From NCBI GenBank assembly GCA_030063045.1, contig JAQSEB010000194.1, forward strand, positions 1 to 64,000: 64,000 bases of DNA. Direction: 5' to 3'. The stretch comes from Pratylenchus scribneri. Lineage: Eukaryota; Nematoda; Chromadorea; Rhabditida; Pratylenchidae. How positions within the stretch are numbered: the first letter of the stretch is position 1; the number at the start of each line of letters is the position of its first letter. The notes beneath the pieces were generated by a model, which saw nothing but the letters and a program-made list of their open reading frames with translations, was not told where the DNA came from and did not search any database. Below are positions 31,390 to 42,661 of the stretch, in pieces. The position numbers were made by a program, and so were the translations under genes.

Positions 31390-33391
31390 TTATTCCTCTT
31401 CCAAATTTATTCTCCTTTCATTCTCCAATTTTTTGGGTAATCCGGCTGATTTTGTGTGCCCGACGACCATTCCATCATTTCTGCTTTTTATATTCTTCTT
31501 TCCGCCAATGAATGAATGTGCCTTTTTTGTAATTTCCAATTGGTCCGTCGTTTGGCCGAACATCAATTTGAATTGCCAATTATCCATTTTTGGGAACTAA
31601 ATAAAATAATATTTAAATATAATTTATTTAATTTACCATTTTGATGAGTCCATTTTCCTCCAATTCTGGGCCATAAATATGTTCCAATCCTTCAACGAAT
31701 AATTCAGATGGAATTCCATTTCTTTGCCTTTTTCCATTTCTCCACCATTCTTCTCCAATTCTCTCCTTTTTCCTGGGACTTTCCCTTTTTCGCCTCAAAA
31801 TTTGCAATTTCCGTTCAAAATTTTGCGATCGGGGCTTAAATTTATCAAATTTTCAATCACTTTTGGCCCATTCCTGGCTCACCGATGGTTTCCTTATATT
31901 CCATTTCCGATTGCCTCCGGGCGTTTTTTGTGGAGATTGATTGTCCAAATCCAAAACATCATTTGAAGAAGTGGTTTCCGATAAATTTGGCTGTAATTTA
32001 TCCCAATCATCCAAAATTCCATGCACAACACTTAAAATAAAATGAATGGAATTGAATGAAACATTTGTATGTATATTTATTTTTATTCACCTTGCTTCAA
32101 GTGGTCCAAAACTTTGCTCCGGAATTGGTGAATGGAAGAAGGGAGAGGAGGAGGAATTCAATGATGAATATTCCGAATTATGGTCAAATTCGAGGAACAA
32201 TGGAGGCGGCAAAAATGAACGATTTGTGGGTGAAATGTGGGCAATTTGAGGCGAAATTTGGCCAGAATTGGTAGAGGAAGAAGTGGAATTGAGGAAAGAA
32301 ATTGATGAATTAGTGAATGGGCATGGGCATGATGAGGTGGAGATGGATGAAGATGTACAACAGGAAATCTGAAAATTATTATTAAAAATTAAATTATTAA
32401 AAATTGAGTGAATTGACTTGATGCCGGCTGCTGGAATTGGTGAAAATTCCCTTGCTGGGTGTTTCAATTGTTGCCGAATTTAGAGAGGAATTTGATGAAT
32501 CAAAAAAACCAGAATCCTGGGATATTCTCTCTTTCCTCATTTTCTGATGTTCCCTGAAGCCATTTTCATCTGTCAATTTATTCTGCCCTCCATTTTTCCC
32601 ATCCATAAGCTGATTTCTGGTTATTTGTTCCGGCTGTTCGCCACAAAAACGGATGCCTTAAATTAAATTGAAATTTGACCAGTTTGGCATTAAATTCACC
32701 GATATAATTGTGCAAATTCAATGGTTTTAACACCGGCTGATCATTTTCATTTTGGCCATTTGAGATGGCAGATGAGGAGGAGGCAGAAGATTGACTCGAT
32801 TTTGGTGACATATCGAGCCCAACTCCTTTTTGCCTTTCTTTGATGAAGAAGGAACGAAGTGGGGATCGGGACAAATGGATGGCCAAAGATTGGCTGGGAG
32901 TGCGCAAAGTTGGGGAGGAAAATCCAGTGGAAGACTTATTATGAAAAGAGGATTAGATGAATTTATTGGACGTGAAAATAAGGACCATTAATTTGTTGGA
33001 TGGTGGAGAATTGAAGAAGGCGGATGCTGAAATTGAACAGAATCCGCCATTAGAATTCCTTTTTTGGCCAATTGAAGGGGAAGAAATGGAAAATTTAGAG
33101 GCTGAATCGGCCGAAGAAGGAGAAGGGCCTTGGCACCACGAAACCGTCCTTTTAGCCGAACGCAATGATTTTCGCATTCGACGTCGATCCGGGGTCTCCT
33201 TAAGCAAAGATAATTGATATTTTTTTAAATAAATTTTGATTTGGACTGACCAAAACGCTAACCACCGATGGCCATCCACCATTGTCGGCGACCACCAATT
33301 CTTCATCGGAAGAGGAAGAAGAATAACCGGGATTATTGGAAATTTTATTAGCCGGAATGGTGGCGGCAAATTGGGGCAAATCGGCGGACAT
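31390..33391 (-). CDS. Disordered Ser-rich orphan with a PP1-docking-like motif, 552 aa
   Basis: Eight exons, minus strand: 33391-33251, 33198-32986, 32934-32700, 32656-32418, 32368-32091, 32030-31883, 31834-31637, 31596-31390; phases agree. Mostly low-complexity Ser/Pro/Asn with short conserved-looking islands. Residues about 60-66 read Lys-Arg-Thr-Val-Ser-Trp, which fits the RVxF consensus ([RK]-x-V-x-[FW]) that binds protein phosphatase 1. A basic Arg/Lys-rich region and a Leu/Glu helix lie near residues 420-470. No domain recognised, no membrane segment. Several Ser-Pro and Thr-Pro sites suggest regulation by proline-directed kinases. Function unknown. Confidence 0.6.
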
Positions 33392-34008
33392 CTATCTTTA
33401 AAATGGGTGGAATAAGCCCTAAGGAAAATGAACATTTTTGGGGAGGAGAATGGAGGGAGGGAAAAGGCAAATAAAACTTTGGAGTTTGGAATTGGGTGAA
33501 GGAAATGGTGGTAAAATGGGTCAGGCGGCATCCGGCGGCTGGCTGAATAGCAAGTGAAGGAGGAAGAAATTAATTATTCGCTGGCGCCAGCAGTCAGATA
33601 TGAGAGGGGATGGAAAATGACCAGCGAAATTTGCATTCTTGGGACCAAAAATTGGCCATTTGGCGCAAATTTCGATTGATAACATTTTGGATGGTGTGAG
33701 AAGTGAATAAATAAAGAGAAAGACAAGGGGTGGAATTAGGGGACCAAAACAAGTCGATGATGGACGGGAAATTCATTGGCTGCTTGGTGACAGTCGGTGG
33801 CTTCGAATCCCCTCCCCCTTCGAAGTGTCCATATTTCTTTGGGATGGGAAACTCCCTTCCTTCATTTCCTTATCCGAACTATCAATCGACCCTGGGCAAT
33901 GTTTTTCTTTCTCTGAATTAGTTGGCAGCAATTAATTTGGAACAGAGGAAGCGAAGGGCCAAGGACATTGTTCATTCCAATCATCAAGAAAAATAGTTGA
34001 AAATTGAA

Positions 34009-34846
34009 ATACAAATCAGAATGGGGCAATTACAATTAAAAATCCGAATGGGGCAATTACAATTACAAATCAGAATGGGGAATTACAATTACAAATCAGA
34101 ATGGGGCAATTACAATTACAAATCAGAATGGTGCAATTACAATTACAAATCAGAATGGTGCAATTACAACTACAAATCAGAATGGGGCAATTACAATTAC
34201 AAATCAGAATGGGGCAATTACAATTACAAATCAGAATGGTGCAATTACAATTACAAATCAGAATGGGGCAATTACAATTACAAATCAGAATGGGGCAATT
34301 ACAATTACAAATCAGAATGGTGCAATTACAATTACAAATCAGAATGGGGCAATTACAATTACAAATCAGAATGGTGCAATTACAATTACAAATCAGAATG
34401 GTGCAATTACAATTACAACTCAGAATGGGGCAATTACAATTACAAATCAGAATGGGGCAATTACAATTACAAATCAGAATGGTGCAATTACAATTACAAA
34501 TCAGAATGGGGCAATTACAATTACAAATCAGAATGGTGCAATTACAATTACAATTCAGAATGGGGCAATTACAATTACAAATCAGAATGGGGCAATTACA
34601 ATTACAAATCAGAATGGTGCAATTACAATTACAAATCAGAATGGGGCAATTACAATTACAAATCAGAATGGTGCAATTACAATTACAAATCAGAATGGTG
34701 CAATTACAATTACAAATCAGAATGGTGCAATTACAATTACAACTCAGAATGGGGCAATTACAATTACAAATCAGAATGGTGCAATTACAATTACAACTCA
34801 GAATGGGGCAATTACAATTACAAATCAGAATGGGGGAAAAAACACA
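34009..34846. repeat. Satellite array 2, 27 bp units
   Basis: About 31 tandem copies of a 27 bp unit with core CAATTACAAATCAGAAT and a G/T variant in the preceding GGGG or GGTG. The unit is a multiple of three, so every frame stays open and a 303-codon repeat frame results; this is not a gene. Related to the arrays at 14.2-15.6 and 47.6-48.6 kb. It lies between genes. Confidence 0.97.
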
Positions 34847-34849
34847 ATT

Positions 34850-37800
34850 ACATTGAAAAAATTAAAGGTGAATTAAAAAAAAAGATTGCCCAATTCGTCA
34901 CACATTAGAGAATGTAAAAGCAAAGAATCAAAAAATATTTGCATTGTTGGACAATAAGGCCATTGTAAGCTGATCTTTCTTGGAAACTTCCGCCGCAATC
35001 TTCGTCGGTTTCCTTCGCCGATCACATTTCTTTTTGAAGGCGGCCTGCGGGCGATGGACGGGAAATGAAGGAGAAGAAACCGACAGAAATGGGCCGACGA
35101 TAGAATCGATATTCGGGTGGGCAGAAATTGGAGAAAAAAGAAATGTAGGGCCGGAGAATAGCGCCGAAGGGCAGCAACGCGCAATAAAACATGCAAATAT
35201 AAGAAAGAAAAAGAGGGGAGGAAAGGGTGGGACGAAGGGATGACCAAATATAAATGGAGGGAATGGGAAGAAAGGCCCAATAAGCAGGTTGAGGGGTTGT
35301 ATTGTTCGGCATTGGGAGGGGAAAGTGGCCTCAAAAGCATCATATTTTTTGCTGGTTCAGAATTTGCGCAATTTTTGTCTAAATGAAAAAGGAAAGAATG
35401 CCCAAATAATGTATTTGGGCGCATTATTTAATTCGGATGGATTGTGTTGTGGAATATGGAGATGGATGGATGAAATAAATGAATTCACCAAATGGCAACG
35501 GACGGGCAATTAAGCGAGTGACCAGCAGAGGGGCCGGTTCCGCAAGGAAATGGGACGAAAGGAGACAGATGTGCGGCGAAGAGAACGGTTGGGAGGAAGG
35601 AAGTAGTCCTTTCTTCCTCCTGGCTGCTTCTGCTGATTGACAGTGCCGAACTCGGCACTTTTGGTCAATGACTTTGGCAGACCGGAAGTTGTTGGGAATG
35701 GAGCCGGATTGGCATTGAAAAAAGAAGATAAGATTTTTGTTAAAAATAATGAAATTGCCTTGGGCCAAAAAAAGAATGTATAAAATAAACAAATTCTGGA
35801 GTTTTTTGCCAATCCTCCCTCCCATCAGACATCAATAAAATCGCCTTAGGCAGACTCAAAATAATTCCATTTCCTTCCCGATAAACAGAAAAATGGGTAA
35901 TGGAAGGAATTGGTCTTTTCTACAATAAAATGTGGGCAAAATGCACAAGTTCATTGTTCTTTTTACTGTCGGCCGGTCAACAATTGTTTAGAATCAAAAT
36001 GGGAGGATGCGCAATTTGGGTCAGCAATGTCTATGGTTTCCAACAAAAAAAGAATAGAAAGGAAAAACGAGGACAATGATGGGAAATTATAGTGGGAGAA
36101 GTTTTTGCTGAATTTTCTATCCATTTCAATTCAACCCAATTTCTCATCAAAAGTCAGTGACCAATAAAAAGATGGAGGCAAATGGATTCATTGAAGTTTG
36201 CCGCCTTTGGTTGAGTCATAAAATGACCGTTGAAATCCCATTTGCTAAGGGTAAAGGGAATGGGATTCGCGCAATTGCGATGAAGGTCGACAGACTGGAA
36301 TTGGCCCGTCTTTAGATGGTGGTCTGGCTTGGGGAATGGATGGGCGCAAATGGCCGTACATTTTTAGGGCATTTGATTTAGAAAAGAGAGCAGACTAGTC
36401 GAGTCATCCAATTCGGGTCATTTGGTTCTCAGCGGGGGAAAATGGCCGATGGATGGATTTTGAGGGGATTTAGGACAGAGAATGACTGACCCAGCGGGCT
36501 AATAATATCCCCTTCAATCCTCGCGGTTCAGGGTCGGCCAACCAACTTGTCCTTCCCCTCTCCACCCACATTACCTTTTTATATTTGCTTTGGTTTGGCC
36601 GAGTGAAACTAAATCCCCTGAATCCGTCCAATCTAACTTTTGGGAGATTGATTGCCATTGGAAAAAAGAGGAATTGCTCAAAATTATCATCGAATTTTTA
36701 GTACTCTCTTATTCGGCAATCCATCAAAAAAGGGAAAGCCGCGCGGGATGAGATGGATGTGGCAAGGGAAAGGAGATGAGGCAAATGGCCATTTTTGCCT
36801 GGGGCAAAATTTTCCATTCGCCCTTTCCCTGTGACTCAAAATGAGGGCCATTTTTGGGTGAAAAATACAATCGGAATATTCGCGCATTGAATATGCAAAA
36901 TGCCGACAAACTTGGAAGGAAAAAAACATTTGAAGAGGATAATTATGGAAAAGGAATAATTCCGTTGCTTTCTCCTAATCTTGCTTAATCCCCATAAAAT
37001 CCTCAAGGTAATTATTTTACAATACCTTTTTTGGTTATTTCTCGCGCCGGCATGGAAAATGCAAATTAATTGCCTCCATTATTAGCGAATGAACCGATGC
37101 ATTCAAGTATGGCTTATGGGAAAGGAATGGACAAATTTGTGAAGACATTATGAATTGGCTGGATGGAAATTGGAATTGAATAAATTGATGAGAGAATAAT
37201 ACTTCTTTTGAATGACCCATTGGCCAATTCAATGTCATTTCCATACAAATTCATTTAATTATTGAAGCAAACAAAAAACTTCCACAAAATTCAATGGGAA
37301 AATGGCCAGTCAGATGTGAATAATTTTAGGCCTACTTCTTTTTCATTGCCCAATGGAAAAATGTGGGGAATAAATGTTCATAAATGCCCCTCATATTCCA
37401 TTTTCCTCTCTCCCGGGTGACCGGCCCATTCAAATCCTCTCATAAAAAGGAAAACACTTGCCAATGCCATTCATTATTCATTTGAGTGAGAATAAGTGGG
37501 TTGGACAATAATATATATTTTTTGGTGGGCTATTGAAAAGGAATAAATAAATGATGAATGCCAATGCCATCCAACCAACAGTCAATCAATCAAACTCTCG
37601 CCTGGGCCTGATTTTAACACTTGGCTCGAGAATTATATGTCGACGTTTGCATAATTTACGATTAGCAACAATAGCTTTGCGCATAAAATAAATGGATATA
37701 TAAAAATAGGAGAATGAATGGTCAGCAAACAATGTTGGAGATTATTCGAGGTTAAAAACATAAATAAAGAGTTGTACCTTGCGCATTTATAATATTGGAA

Positions 37801-38121
37801 TAGTCCCCTGAGGGGGTAAACATGAATACCTAATATTGCCCGAGACAAATTTTTGTAAAAAGCAAAATGGCGAATATATGCCTACTGCATACGGTGCTAA
37901 TGCTAACTAAACAAAGGATTTATTTTAAGTGTAAATGACTATTGTGGAATGTAAATAGGAAATTTGATGTATTTAAGTAGTGTTAAGTGATGAGAACAAC
38001 TTTTTTATTCCGATAAAATAATTAACAATAAAAGACGATCATGAATACGGCTTGTCAACAAATTGTCGTTTTCTTCTTCTCATTAGAATATTCTTCTCTT
38101 CGCATTCTTTCTAAAGCCGCC
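34850..38121. other. 3.3 kb without a supportable gene
   Basis: Short overlapping frames only, no phase-consistent exons, no RNA gene recognised. AT-rich with purine-rich patches. Confidence 0.5.
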
Positions 38122-38981
38122 TCATTCATCTGGAATTTCAATTTCTCCGTTGCGAATTTGATCCACAATGTCATGCGGATGTTGCCCATCAATCGTGCAA
38201 CCAACCGATTGTGCGGTGCCTAATATGTTTTAATTTAAAAAGATAAATTGATCATCAAGCAAACCTAAAATTTCCTTGACAGTACCCTCCAACTTCTTTG
38301 CCATTGAACGAGGGCGCATTTGTCGAGCAATGTTGATGATTTGCTCAATGACCAAATTGCCACTGTGTTTAACTAAAATATAATTGATTAGTATATTAAT
38401 GGCGGAAACTGGAGCCATTCTGGACATTTTGAACCTTATAAATTGAAACCTGATTCTGGTTGGAATTGGAAGGCATAGACTTGGCAGTCGGATGCCAGCC
38501 AACTTTATTTTCAATTAAAAACAAAGAAGACCGGGGGATGAGGGCCATCATTGCCCCCTACCCTTTCAACAAGCATAATTCATTTTTCATACCGTTCTTC
38601 ACTTTCTTGCGGTCACGTGGTGGTTCTCGGAGCTCCTTTACGATCAATGAGGCAGCCGATGGCACAACTTCGATTTTGGCAATACGATTTTGGATGGTCA
38701 GTTTGCAAGTCACTTTGAGGCCTTTCCAGTCTTGAGTTGCCTTTGCAATGTCTTCTCCAATCTTTTTTGGCGACTGTACAAAATTTGCTTTGTTATGATG
38801 GATTTTTAATTTTCTTAAAGCATACCAATCCCAACGGACCAACTTTTGGAGCAAGAGCAGATGTTGCGCCTATTTCTCCGCCAACACAACGCAGATAAAC
38901 TAAATTATTCGTAAATTATTTGTTAGATTGAATTAAAATTTTACTGATTTTCACTTCGCTTGGATCAAATTTTGGAGGCAT
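38122..38981 (-). CDS. rpl-12: 60S ribosomal protein L12 (uL11), 165 aa
   Basis: Five exons, minus strand: 38981-38945, 38899-38826, 38773-38593, 38372-38265, 38219-38122, in phase and exactly the usual 165 residues. Starts Met-Pro-Pro-Lys-Phe-Asp-Pro, has [19 protein letters not shown] (residues about 22-41), Glu-Pro-Pro-Arg-Asp-Arg-Lys-Lys and a C-terminal Val-Gly-Cys then Gly-Gln-His-Pro-His-Asp segment. L12 forms the base of the P-stalk GTPase centre on the large subunit. Its third intron (38373-38592) is 220 bp, four times its neighbours, and contains two strong hairpins that may be a guide RNA. Confidence 0.97.
38466..38558 (-). ncRNA. Possible intronic H/ACA-like structured RNA
   Basis: On the minus strand, inside the RPL12 intron: a hairpin with GGGGG/CCCCC stem (38558-38533), an A-rich linker containing AAAATA that fits an ANANNA hinge box, then a hairpin TTGG-CT-GGCAT / ATGCC-TT-CCAA (38502-38466) with a symmetrical internal loop. 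I do not find a clear ACA box downstream. Ribosomal-protein introns often host such RNAs, but the call is weak. Confidence 0.22.
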
Positions 38982-39324
38982 TGTTTCTTCTTCTTATAAT
39001 TGTAAATTCAATTTGTTTGTATTATCTAAAATTAACATTAACAAAAATAAAACAACACCTTTTTTAGCAAATATTCTACATTAAATCATCGCATAAATTT
39101 TATTTTAGATTTGCAATTCACTTGTCTTGTCCTTACTTTTTTTTTCATTTTAGTTAAGTGTCAGCGTCATCCATAAATTGGGACGGGGGTGTATACTGTA
39201 GTGCAAAAAGAAAGAAGGATAGACAGAGAAAGAAAAAAAAGAATATAAAAAATTTCCGAGATAAAGAAAAATATTTTTGTCGATATGTTTTATTCTTTGA
39301 TTAAATGATTTTTAATCCCAATTA

Positions 39325-39412
39325 ATCCTAACCTAGACCTAGCCCTAGGCCCTAGTCTAGCCTAGACCTAGATTAGACCTAGCATAGCAGCTAGCATCTA
39401 GGCCTAAGAATA
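39325..39412. repeat. Degenerate telomere-like CCTAGA/CCTAGC hexamers
   Basis: A run of hexamers such as CCTAAC, CCTAGA, CCTAGC, CCTAGG and CTAGAC, close to GCCTAA, the complement of the nematode telomere unit TTAGGC. It lies about 55 bases before the INTS14 start. It may be an old interstitial telomere patch or a simple repeat. Confidence 0.55.
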
Positions 39413-39466
39413 ATAAAAATTTCTAAAAAACTATCTTAGATTAAAATTAAAATCTAAATTTTATAG

Positions 39467-41173
39467 ATGAAAATATATTTGGCACTTGATTATTCTTTAT
39501 CATTGATTGTTCAACCTTCAACGGGTCCAATTACCCAAAATAAATTTCAAAGAGCAATCCAATTTATGAATGGCATAGTAAACAACGTGACAAAGGAAGG
39601 AATTGATGTTGATTTGGTATGGAATTTAAATTATTAAAAAATAATTCTTCAATTTAAGATGGAATTTTCAAAAGAACCCAAAATTTTGAAGCGTTCGCTT
39701 CGCCCCGAAAATAATGTAGCCGAATTTTTCCCTCCGTAAATCGATTAAATTTTAATAAAATTAAATAATTAAAATTTGCAGAAGTGCAATCAAACCAGGG
39801 ACACCTGATTTTTTATTGTTGAGAGATGTTATATTGAACGATGCCGTTTTGAATGATTTTGAATTGATTTTATTGTTGGAGGGAAGCAATTATAGATGGG
39901 TAAGAATAACAACTGATTAAAATAATTATTGTGATTCAATTTTCAGATCCCGCATTCATTTCGACTTCCTTGTCCAATTTATTTTATATTATTGACTGAT
40001 TGGCCCAATTCAGTTTGTTCGCAGCTGCTTTCTGATCTTGTTTTGATCTCTTCCGAATATTCAAAGGACCCAAATCCAACAATAATATGCAAAGATGAGG
40101 ATGTTCAAACAGCATTGGATGAAATTATCAAAATTCCAAGATTACAAAAGGAGGGAACATTGATTATAACCGAAGAAAAGAAAATAAATGTAATTGAAGG
40201 TTTTTGGTTAAATCGAATTAATTTATTATTTTAAGGTTGAATTTATTCCCGGTTTGCCAAAACTTCCAGTTTATTCATTTGATGGTAAAATGATTAAATA
40301 TTTGGATTCGTCACCGGAAATGAATTTTACAATTAAATTGATTGGATTCACAAATAGCCAAAATTTATTCAACGTTAAATCATCCCCTCTCGCCCATTGT
40401 ATTAAACCTATCGGTAATTTTTTTATGGAAAAAGTTTTAAATTTTATTTTATTACGCAGATAATTTTGACTTTTTAAATTCAATGGCCGAAGTTTTGGGA
40501 AATGAAGGGATGGTCGCAATTTTTCAACATTTAACCACCGGCGAGGAATATGCACTAAAACCATTTCGGTAAAATATTTATTCCCTAAAAAAACCAATTT
40601 ATTTTGAAGGAATGATCCATCAAATTTGTGGGTCCTTTGTTTGCAATTTATTCCATCTTCAACATTCAAATGGGAACAAATGGACGCACAAACGGAAACA
40701 ACAAAAAGTTTTTAAACAATTTCCTTTAAAAATATATTATTTTATTTAGAATGCCGGTACCCAGAAATAAGTTATAAAGCCAGTGCCACTCCCCAAATTC
40801 ATTGGATCGATCAGCATGGAATTCAAACGGATATACAAAAACTTCATCGATTGTTGAAGCGAACTGACCGGGTTGATTTATTTTATCAAGTTTGTTGTCG
40901 AAAATATTTTAAATTTGCCAAATCCAATTTTATTTAGGAAATTCAACGAATATCGAATAATGCAATTGCTTTTGGATATCACAGTTTTGCCGAAACATTC
41001 GCAAATATGCTCGATGCCAAATGTGCGAATATTCCCGCAGAATGTAAGGCACATTTGATCAGAACGACGGATTTATTAAGGTTAAAATAATTTTAATATG
41101 TTTAAATATTATTTTTATCATTTTTAGGAAGGGAGGATTCAAATTGATCAGCGAAACAAAATTAATAATGTGA
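39467..41173 (+). CDS. INTS14: Integrator complex subunit 14 (VWA9-like), 433 aa
   Basis: Exons 39467..39616, 39659..39735, 39782..39899, 39947..40189, 40236..40413, 40460..40568, 40610..40707, 40750..40889, 40938..41080, 41128..41173, in phase. The N-terminus starts as a von Willebrand A domain (Leu-Ala-Leu-Asp-Tyr-Ser-Leu-Ser-Leu, residues 5-13; the metal site is Asp-x-Ser-x-Ser-like). The C-terminal third (about 320-420) matches INTS14 closely: Trp-Ile followed by Gly-Ile-Gln-Thr-Asp-Ile-Gln-Lys-Leu, Phe-Tyr-Gln-Glu-Ile-Gln-Arg, Ala-Phe-Gly-Tyr and Ala-x-Met-Leu-Asp. Integrator cleaves snRNA and paused nascent transcripts; INTS14 works with INTS10 and INTS13 in a nucleic-acid-binding arm. 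Shorter than the human protein. A second frame through the last exon is also open. Confidence 0.85.
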
Positions 41174-41567
41174 TTGATTTTGCTTATGAAAATATGTATT
41201 ATTTTTAATTGCTTTATTTTTTCTCAAAAATTTAAAAAAAATAAAGTACAATCTTTTTATTTTTTTTTTTGGAAAAGAACAGCAAAATGGGATTCATTGG
41301 AGGGAGGGGGTTGTCGAAAATGAACATATTTAATTTTTTAAGAGGCTAATTAATCAGCCATTTTCTCATCAGTCCAAACATCAACCGGTTTAAAACACAA
41401 TCCTAATCTTCAATAATTTCAATTATTATTTCTTTTATTATTGAAATTTTATTGTAAAATATTTATGAAGAAAATACAATAGAAAGATATGTCTATTTAA
41501 AGCTAACAATTAAATTTTCTTGAATGTCTTTGTCTCAATATCACAATTGAATGAGGATCATCATTTA

Positions 41568-42186
41568 TTAGGAAGGCACATCTGCCAGAGTGGAATCCAA
41601 TTCCATTTCATCGTCCTTCTTTAAAATTAAAAAAATCATTTAAATAAAATGAATTAATTAAATGGATCACCTCATCTGCTGTCGCTGATTCCTGATTACG
41701 TGATTTTCTCTTTTTTGAAGTATTTTCCTTTAGAATTGATTGGTTTGAGAAAATAATATTTGCAATCCATTTGAATAATATGATCAAGTGGGCAGCCTTC
41801 GGTTCGAATTTTTGCAAGATTGGTGAAATAGTCTTAATAAAAACAATGCTAATTAATGTTATTATTTATTATATACCTGTTGGTAGAGATGTTCTCCTCC
41901 GAAGCCGGTTATATAGAGAATGCACATGAATTTGATTAAAGAATAGCATGGAATAATATTGGGCAAGGAAAAAATGTTCGCAATTCCTTCAACGGTAACC
42001 AAGCTGGCAAAAAGTACCCAATATTTTGCTAAAGGCACCTTAAATTATCAAAATTTAAAATACAAAATAATTTACATTCATTACCAATCCCCTCGTCCTT
42101 CTCGTTTTGAGTTGACGCCATGTTTTGAATATCGGAAAAACTGTGCCGATGACAATGCCACATATATCCAGGAAAATTCCAATCAT
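41568..42186 (-). CDS. REEP/DP1/Yop1-family ER-shaping protein, 158 aa
   Basis: Four exons, minus strand: 42186-42085, 42038-41877, 41832-41671, 41618-41568, in phase. A hydrophobic N-terminal hairpin (residues 1-20) ends in Val-Phe-Pro-Ile-Phe-Lys-Thr-Trp, then Tyr-Trp-Val-Leu-Phe-Ala-Ser (about 39-45), a Pro-Asn-Ile-Ile-Pro-Cys-Tyr-Ser-Leu-Ile-Lys-Phe segment and a Gly-Gly-Glu-His-Leu-Tyr-Gln-Gln motif: the TB2/DP1/HVA22 pattern. These proteins insert two membrane hairpins and bend ER tubules. The tail is Lys/Arg then acidic. Start chosen as the first ATG in frame; some relatives have a longer N-terminus. Confidence 0.75.
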
Positions 42187-42661
42187 TTATTAATGTTGAT
42201 TTGATTGCTCGAATTTAAGAAAGATTAACTTTGGGGCGCGGGCGGGAATCGAGACCTGAAATTTCAATTTTATTTTTTTTGCAAAATTTTCTCATAAAAG
42301 TAAAAAAACATTAGTTCAAAAAATTTTCTATTATTATGTATAGGTTTATTTTTCTCTTTCTTTCTTCTAAATAACTCTTTTGAGTACCGTAAATTTAGTG
42401 AGTTTGGGTGGTTGTCGATGGTCGATGCTTATTCATTGGTGGAAATGATAATTAGGTATTATATCAAAGCTTCGGAAAAACCGACAAATCAAGATCAAAA
42501 GAATTGGTTTGGGTATAAAACTCAATAAGTTAAACCAAAAAATAGAGTTTTAGCAATGAAGAATTTTTAAATTTTCAAAATTTTTTAGATTGGGCATAAG
42601 GCGAGAGGCGACATAATTCAAATTGAAAAAATTAAAAATATCGAAAATTCAAATTTAAAAA

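Noticed and set aside
32957..33217. Plus-strand 86-codon acidic frame
   Set aside because: Antisense to a phase-consistent exon of the minus-strand Ser-rich gene; it is its shadow.
33997..34908. Open frames of 303 and 251 codons of Asn-Tyr-Asn-Tyr-Lys or Gln-Leu-Gln repeats
   Set aside because: They translate satellite array 2; the 27 bp period keeps all frames open. No start context, introns or neighbouring coding sequence.
38373..38592. Reading the RPL12 intron as an additional exon (open minus-strand frame 38230-38514)
   Set aside because: RPL12 needs Val-Lys-His-Ser directly after Lys-Asn; skipping the stretch gives the exact 165-residue family length.
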